DNA of 64,000 nt, from assembly GCA_023238725.1 (NCBI GenBank), contig CM041546.1, positions 9,913,028 to 9,977,027 of the forward strand. Direction: 5' to 3'. The notes beneath the pieces were generated by a model. It worked only from the letters and a program-made list of their open reading frames with translations. It had not been told where the DNA came from and ran no database searches. Positions 38,801 to 49,850 of this stretch are shown here, one piece after another. The translations under genes and the position numbers were made by a program. Each line of letters starts with the position of its first letter. Position 1 is the first letter of the stretch. The stretch is from Scortum barcoo (lineage: Eukaryota > Chordata > Actinopteri > Centrarchiformes > Terapontidae).

Positions 38801-40231
38801 AAGGTTCAAATTTCTATTAGCGAGTGCATGTTGTGCTGTCGTCGCTGCAAAAATGTATTAGGCACTAAGACAATTAATTATTTTCTACTGTTCAAAACCT
38901 CTTTTAATAACAATAAAAGTCATAATACATCAAATCATCACTATCCTGACAACATAACAAGACAAGAGCAATATATAATTTTTTTTTGCTTGCTTTGAGT
39001 GGTAAAGCATTCCCCCATTTAAATGACTAACAGACTGGCTTTAAACTGAATCTTTGAAATTGATAACTCAGCCTGGAACCAAATCATAAATTGTGTAAAA
39101 AGTGTAAAACAATCATTAATTTCAGATCAAAGATATATACACAGATAATCTTTGTTTTGAGTGAGATCCCGCGCAAGTGTGTGCAGTGAGAGATGAGACT
39201 GGAAGGTCTTAAAGCAACAACATAATGCCCTTGAGCATGTTTAAGTAGATTAAGGCAATCTCAAGGCCTAAATGAGGGCATGTTTAGGTTAAAAGACTGT
39301 AATAATTGATCCAGTTAAGGACAGACTGTCTTTCTGCGGTCTCACTGACAAACTGCAGGCAGCTAGCATCAATAAGATCTGACGCTTCTTCTTGCCTCCT
39401 TCTTATTTCTCACGCTGGGCCTTCGCTGCCTCTCAAGCCCCTCACTTCGCCTTTAGCTCTGTAGTCTTTGTAGACGATCTGTACTGAAGTCTTTCTTCCT
39501 GGGTATTCTCCTTGGGATCCACATGTCATCTCTCCCCCACTTTTACTTTTCCTTTCCTGTCACTTCATGCACTCTTCGGAGTATAGTTTGTATAGTGAGT
39601 ATGCGTGACTTTTTTTCTTCAAGCATCCCGTAAGTAACGCAAACCACTTGAAAAACAAATCAATAGCTTTGGAACTGAAATCTCAAATTTCAAATGCTCT
39701 GTCAATTTCATAATCTTTTCAGGACATTATGGGTCCTTTGAGACGTGGATGAATTTCATCAACATGACCGCTGATGATCTCTGCATTTTAATAGCATAAA
39801 TATGTAAATAGGAAACTGTTACTCTGGTAACATCTCTCTATCTTACTTCTGCTGTATGATATTCTTACAATTAATTGAGTCTTAAATTGAAGCATTTCAA
39901 ATAGAAAAAACCTGAACTGAATGTACACGTGTAGTGGCAGAGCAATAAATCAAGTAGACTTTCTGCAGAAGATGGAGTAACATCCTGTACTGTATAGGGA
40001 GAGCAGTGGGTGGAGAGGGAATAAGGGTTTATACATTCATATATCTCTTTTCTTCTCTCTCTTATTTATGCACATATACAATTCTGATAACATCGTGCTA
40101 GCTCTCCTGGGAGCCTGTCTAGCAGATGAATCTTATGGAAATAAGGCTCTGAGGTTACATATATACATGTTGTGTGAGCCTCACGAAGAGAACGTGAGTG
40201 GTGTGTGGTTGAACGTGTTTAGATAATAATA

Positions 40232-40262
<31 letters not shown>

Positions 40263-43200
40263 AGTGTTTGTTGAGGTGGGAGTGTGACCAGAAAGCTAAA
40301 AGCAATAACTGTTGTTTTTATTGTTTTCTATTGTTGGAGACCCCAAAACCACATGCTATACATTATACACCACATTAAGTACAATGGTATGTATAAAACA
40401 TTTAACTCAAATTCACAACATGTCGGTTCCCTCCCTTAATTCAGAGGCATGTGGTATCACCACAGTGGGAACAATCTGGTCTTTAACTCCCAGTGGGAGG
40501 TCAGAATGTACACCACCATCGATAAAAGAGCCCAGCGTGGCCAGTTTTAGCCCAACAAACTGCAAGGACATATTGAGGGGATGACCTCTTTCCAGGCCTC
40601 TCAGACAGTGTGTTGCCCTGCACAGCATCTCTGGCCTACTGTTCATGGTAATGAGGTGCTCAGTTAATGAACAGCAGGATAAGCAGCTAATGCTGGCTCC
40701 ACTGGGGCCGGGGTTGCCACTTCTACAAAACCAAGGAAGACGAGGTTCTGCTAAAGACACACTTGATGAAACGGAGCACAGCACGGCGGGTGTCACGCTC
40801 CCACATTTAACAACGGCTTCCGCTCACTCGCCGCCCCCTTCATCTGTCTCACATGTTCCCATCGAACCCGTAAACACACACTTTTTTTTTTCAGCTCTCT
40901 CCTCTACGTCCTCCCTCTCAGCATCACTTGGCCACTGAGGGTGGTTGCCATGGTAACACCACCCACAGGAGCCGACTACCTTCCCTGTTACCGTAGCAAC
41001 TGGTTCCCTACAGAATTTCAAGCATGTCACTCAGTCTCTCTCTCTCTCTCTCTCTCTCTTGTTATCAGTCTGCCTCTCTCTCTTTCTTTCTCACATGAAA
41101 GAGTCCCCATATGTTGGGTTCGATTTTCTATCCAGCATGTCGCTGATTGCCGGCTTAACGGTTGGTTAGTTTTCCTTATGTATGTGCTGGTTGTTTACAT
41201 GCCACTTAAATTACTTATGTGATACTGAGCCCTGCCGAGTTAAGCTTTTTGCATGTCTTTCATGTGAGCAAAAACTTGACTGTGTCCCCTTTAAAACAGC
41301 AGGAAAGTAGTCAATAATGTAAAATTATACAGTTAATAGCATGAATAATAATTTAATCTGAAAATAAACTAAATAGAGTCCAAAGACGGAGATATAATTG
41401 ATAACATTATGATAACTGAAAAAAATAAAAACAAATACAATATTTTCATAACTAACCTCATTGATTAGTCAGCTGACATAAAATTAATCAACTATTTTCA
41501 TACATACATACATACATACATACATACATACATACATACATACATACAAATTGTAAGAATTTGCTCAAAAATGTAAACTGAATATCTTTGGGCTGGAACA
41601 AAGCAAATTAAATTGCCACCTTAGGATCTGGGGTATGTCTTATTGATTAAACTATTACATGTTTTATTGAAAAAAAGATCTACAATCAATTATGAACAAA
41701 TATAACATAATATAAAATAATATAAGATAATATGATACATCGATTGTATTAAAAATATTTATAAAGTTATATTTATTTATAAACTATATACCATATTTAA
41801 CAATATACAATACTATTAGACCGTTATAATTGACAGCATTTTTGATGATCCCATTCTTTCCCACTGGCTGGCCTAAGTAAATCTCACTGTGGTGAATCAG
41901 AGGCTGACTTGACTTCGGGCCCAAACAGCCTGAATGTCACAACACAACTGATCTTTACATTTTGCTTCTATCACCTTCAACTGTGCATCCTCCCAAGATT
42001 TCCTTCAAGTACACTCATATCATACACTCATATCTACTGCTACAAAGGAAGGAATATCTCAATCTAAAACTCATCTATCAAATCTGAATCATCCGATTAT
42101 CACAGAGTCGATTAAGACGCACGTCCATCTCATGCAAGCTAGCTTAAGTAGAAAGGTGCTGTGACTGTTGTTCTAGCCAGCGTTAATCTTGAAGGCAATA
42201 CATTTGTGTAACAATAGGAAGTTATTTATCACCTTTTTATGTACAATCTCTGTGAGCATCATATTCAACACAGGCACTTGACATTTCCAGTAGCACTAGA
42301 AAGCAAAGTTTGACAAATCCACTGACAAAAACCAATAATGATGACTAAGATCATGTCAGGCTGACATGTCCTGTCTTGCTTTAGCTGCCTCAGTGTTATT
42401 TTAGACGGGGCCACTTTGGTGAGATAATGTGTGCTGGCTGTGCAGTCTGCCCGTCTGTGCAGCAGAATCACTCAGTAGATTAAATATTAGTGTTATCTCA
42501 TTTCCTCAGGCCATAAAGTCTCCACAGACTGTCCAACTGAAGGGAAAATGGTTTAATCATTGAGACAATCTGCACAAAAGACCCCTCACCGGGGCCTGCA
42601 ACCTCCATTTGTGCTTTGTACTTTTATTACATTCTTTATCCAAGCGACTCGTGCGAAGTATCCAATTTGTCAGCTGAGCTTGGGTGAGTATTGGCCGTTA
42701 GCTGGCACAGCTTGGCCTTCGCGAGCACAATGACCCTAAGATGAGGAAAGAATGAAATACTATTTCTCCCTCAGTGTCACTGGCTGAATCTTGCTGTTGA
42801 TGAGTAGCCACAGCAGCACCTGAGTCCCGTCCCCATCTGAAGCTGTTTGTACCACGACCTGGTTGTTTACAGTAACTAACTGTATAAAACAGAGGCAGAG
42901 TCAATTACATGGAGCCTCTGGAGAATCTGAATTTCTGAATACTGAGGAATGAGTCAAATGCTGTGGGAACATTTTGTCTCAGGGGAAGGGAGGGTGTGTT
43001 TGAGACTCACTATGCAGGAAGCACAAACTCCTCTATGATAAACTCCATCCATAAACACATTAACACTGGTAAATAAACAACTGCTGCTGACAGTTCTGGT
43101 TCTTGTTTTGGTCAAATATCAAATTTCACTTTCAGACATAGAATAATCATTGATGTGCTTCAACTCAGTTAAATGTAAAAAACAGGCAGTCATTGAATCT

Positions 43201-46200
43201 CCAATATTCACTATCAAGCTAACTTTACTGCGCATACATCCCACAACAGAATGCAACTATTTCACTCCAGCTGTCTGAGGAAATGTAAGAACTCACTAAA
43301 AGATAATTTGAAAATGAGAAAATGGGTACAACCACCTAGCAAATTACAACGCAGACGTCACAAAATAACTCTTGAAATGTGCTGAACAAAATAGATTGGT
43401 TTATACTGTAAGAATATCTGATTGCTTTGTTTCAGCGAATTAGTAAGGAGTAGTGAGAATCGAGATCCAGCAGAAGTAAATGAAGACAGACAGAGTCAGA
43501 TGTCTGAAAATATCAAGAATGAAGAAACAATGTAAGAGTAGCAAAGGGCATAAAAAAAAAAAAACAAAACCAAGGGTGAGTCTGGAGCATGAATTATTCA
43601 AGAACAATCACAAGGAAAGCAAAAAGATGTCACTGGCCGCTGAAAGCTGCTGAGGCAGATGGAGGAGCAGCGTCTGGGAGAGTGGGTATGGGAGGGGTAA
43701 TGAACGCCTTTGGGATGTGGCACGGGAGAACAGAGGACACTGGGGCAGAGACGGAGAGGAGCGACGAGGGGGGCCGAGGCAAGGAGGAGACAGGCGTGGG
43801 GATTTTCTTTTGTGTTCTGTGGAGCGAGGCTGGGGAGTGGACCTGGAGGGCGGGGATGGGTGCGGGGCGAGGGTACATAAAAACCAGGTAGCATGAAGGG
43901 GGAGGATTGGCGTCGGAGCGTTGAGAGGGTGCGTGACAAGTGCCAAAGCCCCGTCGACAAGCGAGAACCCAGACCTTTCCGCGAACTTCAATAATTGATG
44001 CAGCTTCTGCAGCGTGCCATCTTTGTAAAGCAGCGAGTGTGTGGCGAATGTGTGTCTGTCTGTGTACTTATCTGCGAGTGTAAATGCATGACCTAATTGT
44101 GTTTATGCGAGTGATTTCCACCCATCATACAACACCACTGCACCTTTGTTATGTTTGGATTAATGCGTTAGAAATTAGCCGTGTGTTTTTGCAGCCGGTC
44201 CTGTGCAAATGTTGGCAGAGCAAAAATGAGCTGCCGAAAAAAGAACATCCATTTCTCTCCAAAACAGCTTCCTATGTTCTTCTGTCTTCTGTGAATGCTA
44301 ATGCTGATCAGTCTCAGCGGACCCGGCAACCCTGCGCTCTCTCAAACCCTGCAGCCACAGCCGTTAAGGAAATTAAATTTTGCAGTCCTGCTTTCAAACA
44401 AGTCAGCGCTCCACTCTGGCCACAGGGTTTTTTTTCTTGCCTCTGCCCCTCCCCTCGTCTCATTTCAAGGCCACCTGTGAATACATGTACATGACAGAGA
44501 TGGATCTCTGTGCTTTCCCGGCTGCTCCCACTGAGTAGCAATAGGGCCAGGTCCCTCCATTAGCATGCACTCCACCCTGCAACCCACATAACATCCTACA
44601 TGCTCTACATCACTTATACTCTCTCTTCTCTTTCACCCTCACGCTCTCCGTTTCTCAAATCATCCTCCGTGCCAGGGCAATCCCTTCTCTCTCTGTCTCT
44701 CTCTCTCCACCAGCCCTCAATCTGTTTCACTGCACGCTCTCTCTTTTTCCTCCTGAACACGGAGGACAAGTATTATCGCCACACTGCAGATGTTTTCGTT
44801 GAGGGGGGGGGCTCCTCTGAAACCTCCCACTGGCTGCGGCAGGACTAAACATCTCGTTTCGCCCTGGCGTTAAACTTTTCCGCAGAAATCCAACCCATTA
44901 GGCTTACTCATATCTCTGCCCTGCAAGACTCTGGAGAGGAGCCACAGCTGGATGTGATCAGGCTATGCTAGCATCTCAATCCCCACAGGTGACACTGGAC
45001 ACACTTAAGACGTGCAAACATGCACTCACACACATCAGACCCACAGTCCCGTCCAGGCTTCAGCTTTTACAGATACAGGTGCAAGCAATCAGATCTGGTC
45101 TGGAAGTGGATGATGAAAGGTAAAGTAATCTTTGGGAAACTTTAAGCAGCTTTAATCTAAATTCACTTTTAATGTTATTCCCTGATTATGTGTAACCTAG
45201 AAACAGCCGCGCAGCCGTGGGAAATGGCAGAAATGAACTCATCAAATGCAGCGTATCAGGTGGTGCATGACAGGCTATAGAGATGACATAAGGTGATGAG
45301 CCTTGCGAGCAAACATTATTAAACTCTGAATTGGGAATTACTCCCCTTTCCAACTGAGACACATAATTTGAAATGTTTCAGAAAGGCCCGAAGACGAGAT
45401 TGAATCATCGAACCAGGATTTGGCAGAGCTCCCCTGAACCTATCGGGAGGATGCTGTGCAAACGTGCGATTGATGTCAATTCATTGTCAGCAGAAAGTCT
45501 GGATGAACGCCACGCCTGGAGACAGAAACACAAATGTATACTCTCTTCACTTCCACCCCTCACTCTTTAAAGGACTAGAAGCCAGACTGTAAATGAACCC
45601 CCACCTCCCAATAACCCTCTGCACCACATAACACAAGGCTCTGTTTCAGTGTCGACTGCGAGAATGGCCGAAAGGGTGCATTAATATCGTTCATTAATTT
45701 GTCACCATCTAGAAACAGCTCGATTGCTAAAGCACGTTTGCAGTGCTCCTTTCCTCCGGTACAGTGTAGCTCTAATTTCACAATGACTCTGCAGGATTTA
45801 ATCCAGGTCCTGTGTGTGCCGCACTTGAAAATCTTGGAAAGGAAGCCAGATGCAGAGAACAGGGGGGAAAACATGTGATACAATAAAATGGTGCGTTTTA
45901 TGCCCACTGGCACACGGATATAGCAGAGAATAGCAAGCACACGGGAATCCATTAGTGGAACCCGATTATCTCTTGGCTCTAAAATTAATTAAGTGAGTGT
46001 AGGGCAGAGTGTGTGTGTGTGTGTATTTGTGCATGTGTGTGTGAGAGATCTGGTTGTCCTTATCTTTTTTCTGTTTTTTTTCCCCTTTTTTTTCTAGACA
46101 AATCCTCTTGTATTGCTGCATTGAAAGACAGATGGGGGTGGGAGGTGCATGAATCTGCATGGCTGTATTCCAGCACAAGGCCTGAAATTGCTGTTGGTGG

Positions 46201-49200
46201 TGATCTGGTGATGGTAGAGGGGGTGGGGTCGGGGTGGGGGTGGAGTTACACAGGGACTTTGTGACTCACCATTTTCATTTAATCTTCAGCCGTGCTAAAA
46301 TGTACTTCCTGTCTTTCTTCTCTTTCCTTGCCTATTCTTTGCCTTGTTTCCTGACTTTATTCTTTAGGCTTTCCCAGACCTTCTGCACACTGAAGGTTTG
46401 TCTCTGGGTTCAGTACTGCTGTCCTTCTGCAACCCTTCTGCGCTAAAGGTTCGGGTTCAGACTGCAGTCATTTATCTGGATAAATACAGAAGGCTGACTA
46501 TACCTGTAGTCCCTGGCCCACCTTTTATCGAATAAAGTGACACGCGTGTGCAATCGTTGTATTTTTTAAATCAGGTTTTCCTGTGTGGAGGTTTTGTGAT
46601 AGCAAAGGATGAGCCCACCAGCTGCAGTCTAGCTTTATGTTTTGTTGATGAGTAGGGTTAGGGTTAGGGTTATGCGATATACATAAAATGCTCTATCATA
46701 TCATAATAAGAGCTTGAACGGTTGGCAAATTAATCAACTAGTCAATTGACATAGAAATAATTTAAACAAAAAAAAAAATGGACTAGTTCCAGCTTCTACA
46801 TTGTGAATATTTACTTCCACACTATTTTCTGATAGTAACCTGAACATCTTTGAGTTTGAAGAGCTATTAGGACAAAACAAGCTACCTGAATATGTCAGCT
46901 ATAAAACTATGATGAGCACTTTCACCACTGACAACTGATCATATAATTGAAAAAAATCATTGTGCTCAGATATCAATATCAATGAAAATGAAAAGAATGT
47001 TAGTTGTACTGTGTTTGATATAATCCAATTTGTTTGAGAATTTGTTATTAGATGAAACAACTAGCCAGGAATGTCTCTGTCTTTCAACAGACCCAGCAAA
47101 GTGACAAATCAAAATATTTCACTAAATTCATACAAAAATCACATCAAAATCTAACACTGCTGTAAAAAAACCCCAGTAACAATGGCCTACATACACCCAA
47201 AGATGTTGGAGGGATAGTTATTTTGATATCAATGCTGGGTCAAAACCTCTGACAGCTGAAAATGCACATCACCCCACAGTGCATATTGTTATATCATAAA
47301 GATAAAAGTGACCCATATTAAGGCTACTGATGAAGAAGACCCCAGCTAATTGAATTCAAATCCAAACTTCTTCTGCTCCATGACTGTCAGACCACATGGT
47401 ATGAGTTTACAGGCTGCCCAGAGCGGTGGTTGTTGCTGTTAGCCTTTCATGCGTGACCTATTGTTGCTCGGTGTGTCAATTAGCTAAATGCTTTGGGTGC
47501 TGCGACAGCTAAGTGCTATCACCGCTGAGATACCTGGGAAGCCATTACTGGACTTGACATATGTGGCAGCCTGTCATCAGTGTGTCCATCCAATCGTAAC
47601 GACGACGCAGGATAACGCTGAATTTGTAGTTCAGTTAAAACAAAATGACTGTGGCTTCACTAATGCAGAGCACTGTCTGGAAATTAAATGTACAACTGTG
47701 ATTATATTCTCATTATTCCGATGCAAAATTAAATATTTTGCTACAAAAGAGAGATCAAAACCAATGTGTTCAATTCATACACTTCAGCTGAATAAATGTA
47801 GAGTAAATTAAGGGAAGCTGACAGTTTTATTAGGACTAATACCACAGTGTAATCCAGCCAGCCAACCCTCTCACTGTGTAATCTTCAGCGTAAACCTTCA
47901 TGGGCAGGTCTCCTCATATGAAGCTAAAGCCTGCTCCTCAGCATAGCAGTAATCCCACTAAGGCTCTTAGAGAAGTGAAAATTATTTCAGAATGAAAGGA
48001 GCGGCTTTATGACTGTTACAGACTCACGGCAGAAAATGGCTAATAAATAAACATCTCCCAAATCCTCTTAGGAACTTGGGGAGACCAACAGCCGAGATGC
48101 TCCGGCTTCCCGTCCCAGATACAGTGTGGCGTCGGGAGTGGGCTCCTTTTCGCTCTGCGTTTTCAGGTGGAAAAGTGCATTTGACCTGAGCCAGGGCTCC
48201 AGCTGGGACATCATGACTCATCCTCTCTCCTTCCCCTCCACATTCACACACGCCTCCATCCTCCAACCACCCTCCCTGCTGCTACACACATGTGCCCGAG
48301 CTCCAACCTGGATTCATGCCTCAGTTCTGGCACAAGGGTGGGAGGAGAGGGGAGGGGGGGGATGATGGATGGCTGAAAAGTTATTGAGGAATAAAGGTCG
48401 AGCCCATCACTCTGTATGTGTGTGTCTGCCGGAAGTCGTGATGAGACGAGAGAGGCGGTGGGAGCTGCTGGTGGGCCACCGATCAGTCTCTCTGTGGAGG
48501 ACTCTTTTACTATCTCCTCCCTGCCAAATGATGGAGACAGATGCCAATAGGATGACCCCACATCTACCATTAGAATACTTTGTACCACCGCACTGCACGT
48601 CCAATGATACATCAAAGTCATCCCTTCTTGGACAACCAGATTATTCACAGGCACTTTTCCAAGGAGACGCATACTGAGGATCTGACAATAATTCATCAAA
48701 ATACCTCATTCTTGCTGAAAGATTCAATTGGGAGTTTTCCAATCTATTCAGAGGCTCCTTCATGAGGAGGACCAAATGTGACACAGAGCTGCGATTGAAT
48801 ATGCATGACTCCATCCTGCTCAAGAGCTGCACCACTCCTCTGAAAGGACGGATGCAAGCTGATTTTCTTCTCTCTCTGACAAGGCCAGATGGGGGGAGGG
48901 TGTGTGTGTGTGGGGGGGTCTGATGATGAGACCGGGATCTGATCTCCATTCTTCCACGAGAGCAAAAAGGCCCGAGTGTGACATCTCTCACGCAGGCCCA
49001 GGCTTGACGCAGAGAGCCAAATATACCACTGTAAACCAAATCTATGTGTGTGTGTGTGTGTTTGTCCCGAGAGTGCGCTCCCGTTCACATCCTATCACAT
49101 CATCTCAAATACCCTCCGATATGCGTCTTTTTTTCTCTTTGTGTGTGTGTGTGTGTGTGTGTGTCACTTACTTCTTGTTGACACGGGACGGGATGCATTT

Positions 49201-49446
49201 ACAAATTAAACCTGCCAAAGACAAGGTGTGTGCGTGTCAGCAATACGGAGACAGGAGCGTAATCTGCGGTATACACACAAATGTATACACGTATTGTCCA
49301 AACGCGACATTCAGGTAAACATACAGCAAAGACCTCGGTGCGCCATCGCTCCAAAAAGATCCGGATCGTGCGGCTCTTACCTCGACGTTTATCCAAACGC
49401 AGCAGGACAACGCGGCCATCAATATAGGTATTGCGGTATGTCCCAT
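21488..49446 (-). CDS. aplp2: Amyloid beta precursor-like protein 2, Kunitz-less form (17 coding exons)
   Basis: Type I membrane glycoprotein of the APP family, shed by secretases and linked to adhesion, synapse function and metal binding. Minus-strand coding exons: 49446-49381, 30408-30229, 29223-29094, 27808-27696, 27219-27026, 26930-26622, 25811-25684, 24433-24359, 24252-24094, 23903-23775, 23338-23239, 23089-22922, 22763-22743, 22620-22562, 22399-22334, 22203-22060, 21586-21488. Several lengths (130, 113, 194, 75, 159, 129, 100 nt) equal the classic APP-family exon sizes. Order: signal peptide; E1 (growth factor-like and copper-binding); acidic region; E2 (374-528); juxtamembrane; helix 643-666 with GxxxG; cytoplasmic tail with GYENPTY. 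The tail VDPMLTPEERQLNKMQ identifies APLP2 rather than APP or APLP1. There is no Kunitz exon. One surplus base in exon 6 breaks the frame; without it the protein is 712 aa. Confidence 0.93.
22060..22203 (-). CDS. aplp2: aplp2 exon 16, transmembrane segment
   Basis: 144 nt, phase 0. Hydrophobic helix from GAMVGLLVVAVAIAM to SLLLV (643-666), a GxxxG motif at its start, then RRKPYGTISHGIVE. Confidence 0.95.
22334..22399 (-). CDS. aplp2: aplp2 exon 15, juxtamembrane
   Basis: 66 nt, 22 codons, phase 0: INTSVELKQVVNKPPEIERD. It includes an NTS sequon; the region where alpha-secretase would act lies between here and the membrane. Confidence 0.85.
22562..22620 (-). CDS. aplp2: aplp2 exon 14, juxtamembrane
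   Basis: 59 nt, phase 1 to 0, encoding VDEYDYTTSERGPTYEYEEK. It is acidic and Tyr-rich with no Ser-Gly pair, so no chondroitin sulfate attachment motif is visible here. Confidence 0.85.
22743..22763 (-). CDS. aplp2: aplp2 exon 13, 21-nt microexon
   Basis: Flanked by ATTGCAG and GTAAGC, phase 1 to 1, adding ELQSNKK and equivalent to the human ELYHPMKK segment. The flanking introns are only 158 and 122 bp. Confidence 0.8.
22805..22850. repeat. TAG/TATAG-type microsatellite in an aplp2 intron
   Basis: Irregular TAGTAGTATAG repeats just beyond microexon 13, inside the 158-bp intron. Confidence 0.8.
22922..23089 (-). CDS. aplp2: aplp2 exon 12, acidic juxtamembrane linker
   Basis: 168 nt, phase 1 to 1. 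It encodes ELVKAERGDISELM, then a Thr/Ser/Glu-rich acidic stretch and AFQNRPYPPRI. The donor (GTATAT) is weaker than its neighbours. Confidence 0.85.
23239..23338 (-). CDS. aplp2: aplp2 exon 11, end of E2
   Basis: 100 nt, phase 0 to 1. VYTHLHVIEERMNQSLALLY closes E2; the NQS sequon is a likely N-glycosylation site. Confidence 0.93.
23775..23903 (-). CDS. aplp2: aplp2 exon 10, E2 domain
   Basis: 129 nt, phase 0. It encodes PERVLQALKRYMAAEQKDRR, then HTLRHYQHIVAVDPQKAEQM. Both splice sites are canonical. Confidence 0.94.
24094..24252 (-). CDS. aplp2: aplp2 exon 9, E2 domain
   Basis: 159 nt, phase 0. It contains LVETHLARVEAILNNNRR and ALENYLTAVQSDPPQ, the most conserved E2 helices. Confidence 0.95.
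24359..24433 (-). CDS. aplp2: aplp2 exon 8, E2 domain
   Basis: 75 nt, 25 codons, phase 0. IMKEWAEADYQSKNLPKSER is the conserved E2 helix. Confidence 0.93.
25684..25811 (-). CDS. aplp2: aplp2 exon 7, start of E2
   Basis: 128 nt, phase 1 to 0. It begins TTPRPTDGVDVYFEKP, the segment that in mammals follows the Kunitz exon, and ends in the basic stretch ERRMKRINE. Here it is joined directly to the acidic exon. Confidence 0.92.
26622..26930 (-). CDS. aplp2: aplp2 exon 6, acidic region, with an apparent +1 frame break
   Basis: The exon enters in phase 2 and reads TKVTAPTPSPSPDTDVDEADM. It then meets one surplus base in the GGG at about 26865-26867. The frame that fits the rest of the gene continues as EEEDDEVVEEEE, a long Glu run, and KDPEEYEYPIDSGPYQTSDY. 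Length is 309 nt; the phases of the flanking exons require 3n+2, so 308 would fit. As sequenced, the upstream frame runs into Gly/Arg and stops at 26798. Confidence 0.85.
26756..26866. repeat. Coding trinucleotide tract (CTC/CTT on +, Glu codons on -)
   Basis: A GAG/GAA run coding the aplp2 acidic stretch. It is prone to length change and to sequencing or assembly error, and the frame break of exon 6 lies at its edge. Confidence 0.9.
27026..27219 (-). CDS. aplp2: aplp2 exon 5, copper-binding domain
   Basis: 194 nt, phase 0 to 2. ELHSYGMLLPCG, DQF and VEYVCCP are conserved family landmarks. The tail is Ser/Gly/Glu-rich and leads into the acidic region. Confidence 0.92.
27696..27808 (-). CDS. 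aplp2: aplp2 exon 4, start of copper-binding domain
   Basis: 113 nt, phase 1 to 0. It encodes GEYASEALLVPDRCRFLHQE and a YWHNIAKE end, matching the E1 junction between growth factor-like and copper-binding subdomains. Confidence 0.92.
29094..29223 (-). CDS. aplp2: aplp2 exon 3, growth factor-like domain continued
   Basis: 130 nt, phase 0 to 1, the standard APP-family size. It starts MYPALPISHIEE and includes WCKKGWGHC and PYRCLG. Both splice sites are canonical. Confidence 0.92.
30229..30408 (-). CDS. aplp2: aplp2 exon 2, growth factor-like domain
   Basis: 60 codons, phase 0 to 0. The E1 hallmark VPEPQIAMFCG and the WEPDPQGRQGCF block are present, ending SYCQE. Confidence 0.93.
40233..40261. 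repeat. (ATT)n microsatellite
   Basis: A near-perfect ATT run in aplp2 intron 1. Confidence 0.9.
41035..41059. repeat. (TC)n microsatellite
   Basis: An uninterrupted TC run in aplp2 intron 1. Confidence 0.9.
41455..41620 (+). repeat. Dispersed fish repeat, copy 2, interrupted by (CATA)n
   Basis: Fragments of the family at 6461 (TTGATTAGTCAGCTGAC; TGAATATCTTTGGGCTGGA) flank a pure CATA tetranucleotide run at 41499-41548, which probably expanded inside the element. Confidence 0.55.
41499..41548. repeat. (CATA)n microsatellite
   Basis: About 12 perfect tetranucleotide units. Confidence 0.95.
46653..46672. repeat. Short interstitial telomere-like repeat
   Basis: Three TTAGGG-type units in tandem (TAGGGTTAGGGTTAGGGTTA), next to a dispersed-repeat copy. 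Confidence 0.85.
46685..46960 (+). repeat. Dispersed fish repeat, copy 3
   Basis: Landmarks AATTAATCAACTAGTCAATT, GTTCCAGCTTCTACATTGTG, GAACATCTTTGAGTTTG and AGGACAAAACAAGCTACCTG follow the same order as the copy at 6461. Confidence 0.65.
49141..49164. repeat. (GT)n microsatellite
   Basis: Twelve perfect GT units close to aplp2 exon 1, on the intron side. Confidence 0.95.
49381..49446 (-). CDS. aplp2: aplp2 exon 1, signal peptide
   Basis: 22 codons (MGHTAIPILMAALSCCVW...), a typical signal sequence, ending in phase 0 at a GTAAGA donor. The start context GAAAATGG is strong (A at -3, G at +4). Cleavage probably occurs near ALA at the start of exon 2. Confidence 0.85.
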
Positions 49447-49850
49447 TTTCTCGCCCTCTTTTGTCTCCCTTTTTAAAAAAATATTACTATTTAGTGAAGA
49501 AGTTGCTATTGTAGATGATCTGCCTCCAACATAAGCTGTCTGGTTACATCAGCTGAAGTGATGGACACTGACTGCGTTGGTCGGCGCCGTCCTGCGATGT
49601 CTCTCCTGCGTCTGCGTCCTGCTCGCTCTTGCCAACGGGCTCTCCAATGGCAGCCTGGGATTTTTATGTGGATGAGGTCTGACAGAACCAAGCCCTGTTT
49701 CTGCGGGTATTTATCGCAGGCTTAGCCCCCGTAGCTCGCTCGCCGTGGCTTGGTGAGGGGAGACATCTGCTGGCCGCGCACCGGGAGCGCGCGTCTTGGA
49801 TGCGTAAATTTAAATGGGGGGGGGGCGTAAGAGGCGTTTTTTTATTTGGT
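49447..49850 (-). promoter_or_regulatory. aplp2: aplp2 5' UTR and CpG-rich promoter region
   Basis: Directly upstream of the aplp2 start codon the sequence becomes clearly CpG-rich (for example GGTCGGCGCCGTCC, GCTCGCTCGCCG, CCGGGAGCGCGCG at about 49579-49795). This contrasts with AT-rich surroundings and fits the CpG-island, TATA-less promoter style of APP-family genes. The transcription start cannot be placed. Confidence 0.6.

Larger units (their letters stand above)
30409..49380 (-). other. aplp2: aplp2 intron 1 (19 kb)
   Basis: A large first intron, typical of APP-family genes. I found no convincing nested gene. It contains microsatellites (40233, 41035, 41499, 49141), two dispersed-repeat copies (41455, 46685) and a short telomere-like repeat (46653). 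Enhancers are likely in an intron of this kind but cannot be seen by eye. Confidence 0.7.

Noticed and set aside
41499..41548. Regular tandem units suggesting a CRISPR-like array
   Set aside because: It is a simple CATA tetranucleotide microsatellite without spacers, in a vertebrate genome.
44084..44494. 136-codon + strand open frame
   Set aside because: Intronic, no family resemblance, overlaps equally long frames.
48244..48699. 151-codon minus-strand open frame
   Set aside because: Overlaps several frames on both strands in a GC-richer patch of aplp2 intron 1 with no domain.
21488..49446. Assignment as APP or APLP1
   Set aside because: The tail VDPMLTPEERQLNKMQ and the exon 7 DGVDVYFEKP text fit APLP2; the juxtamembrane lacks an amyloid-beta-like segment of APP.
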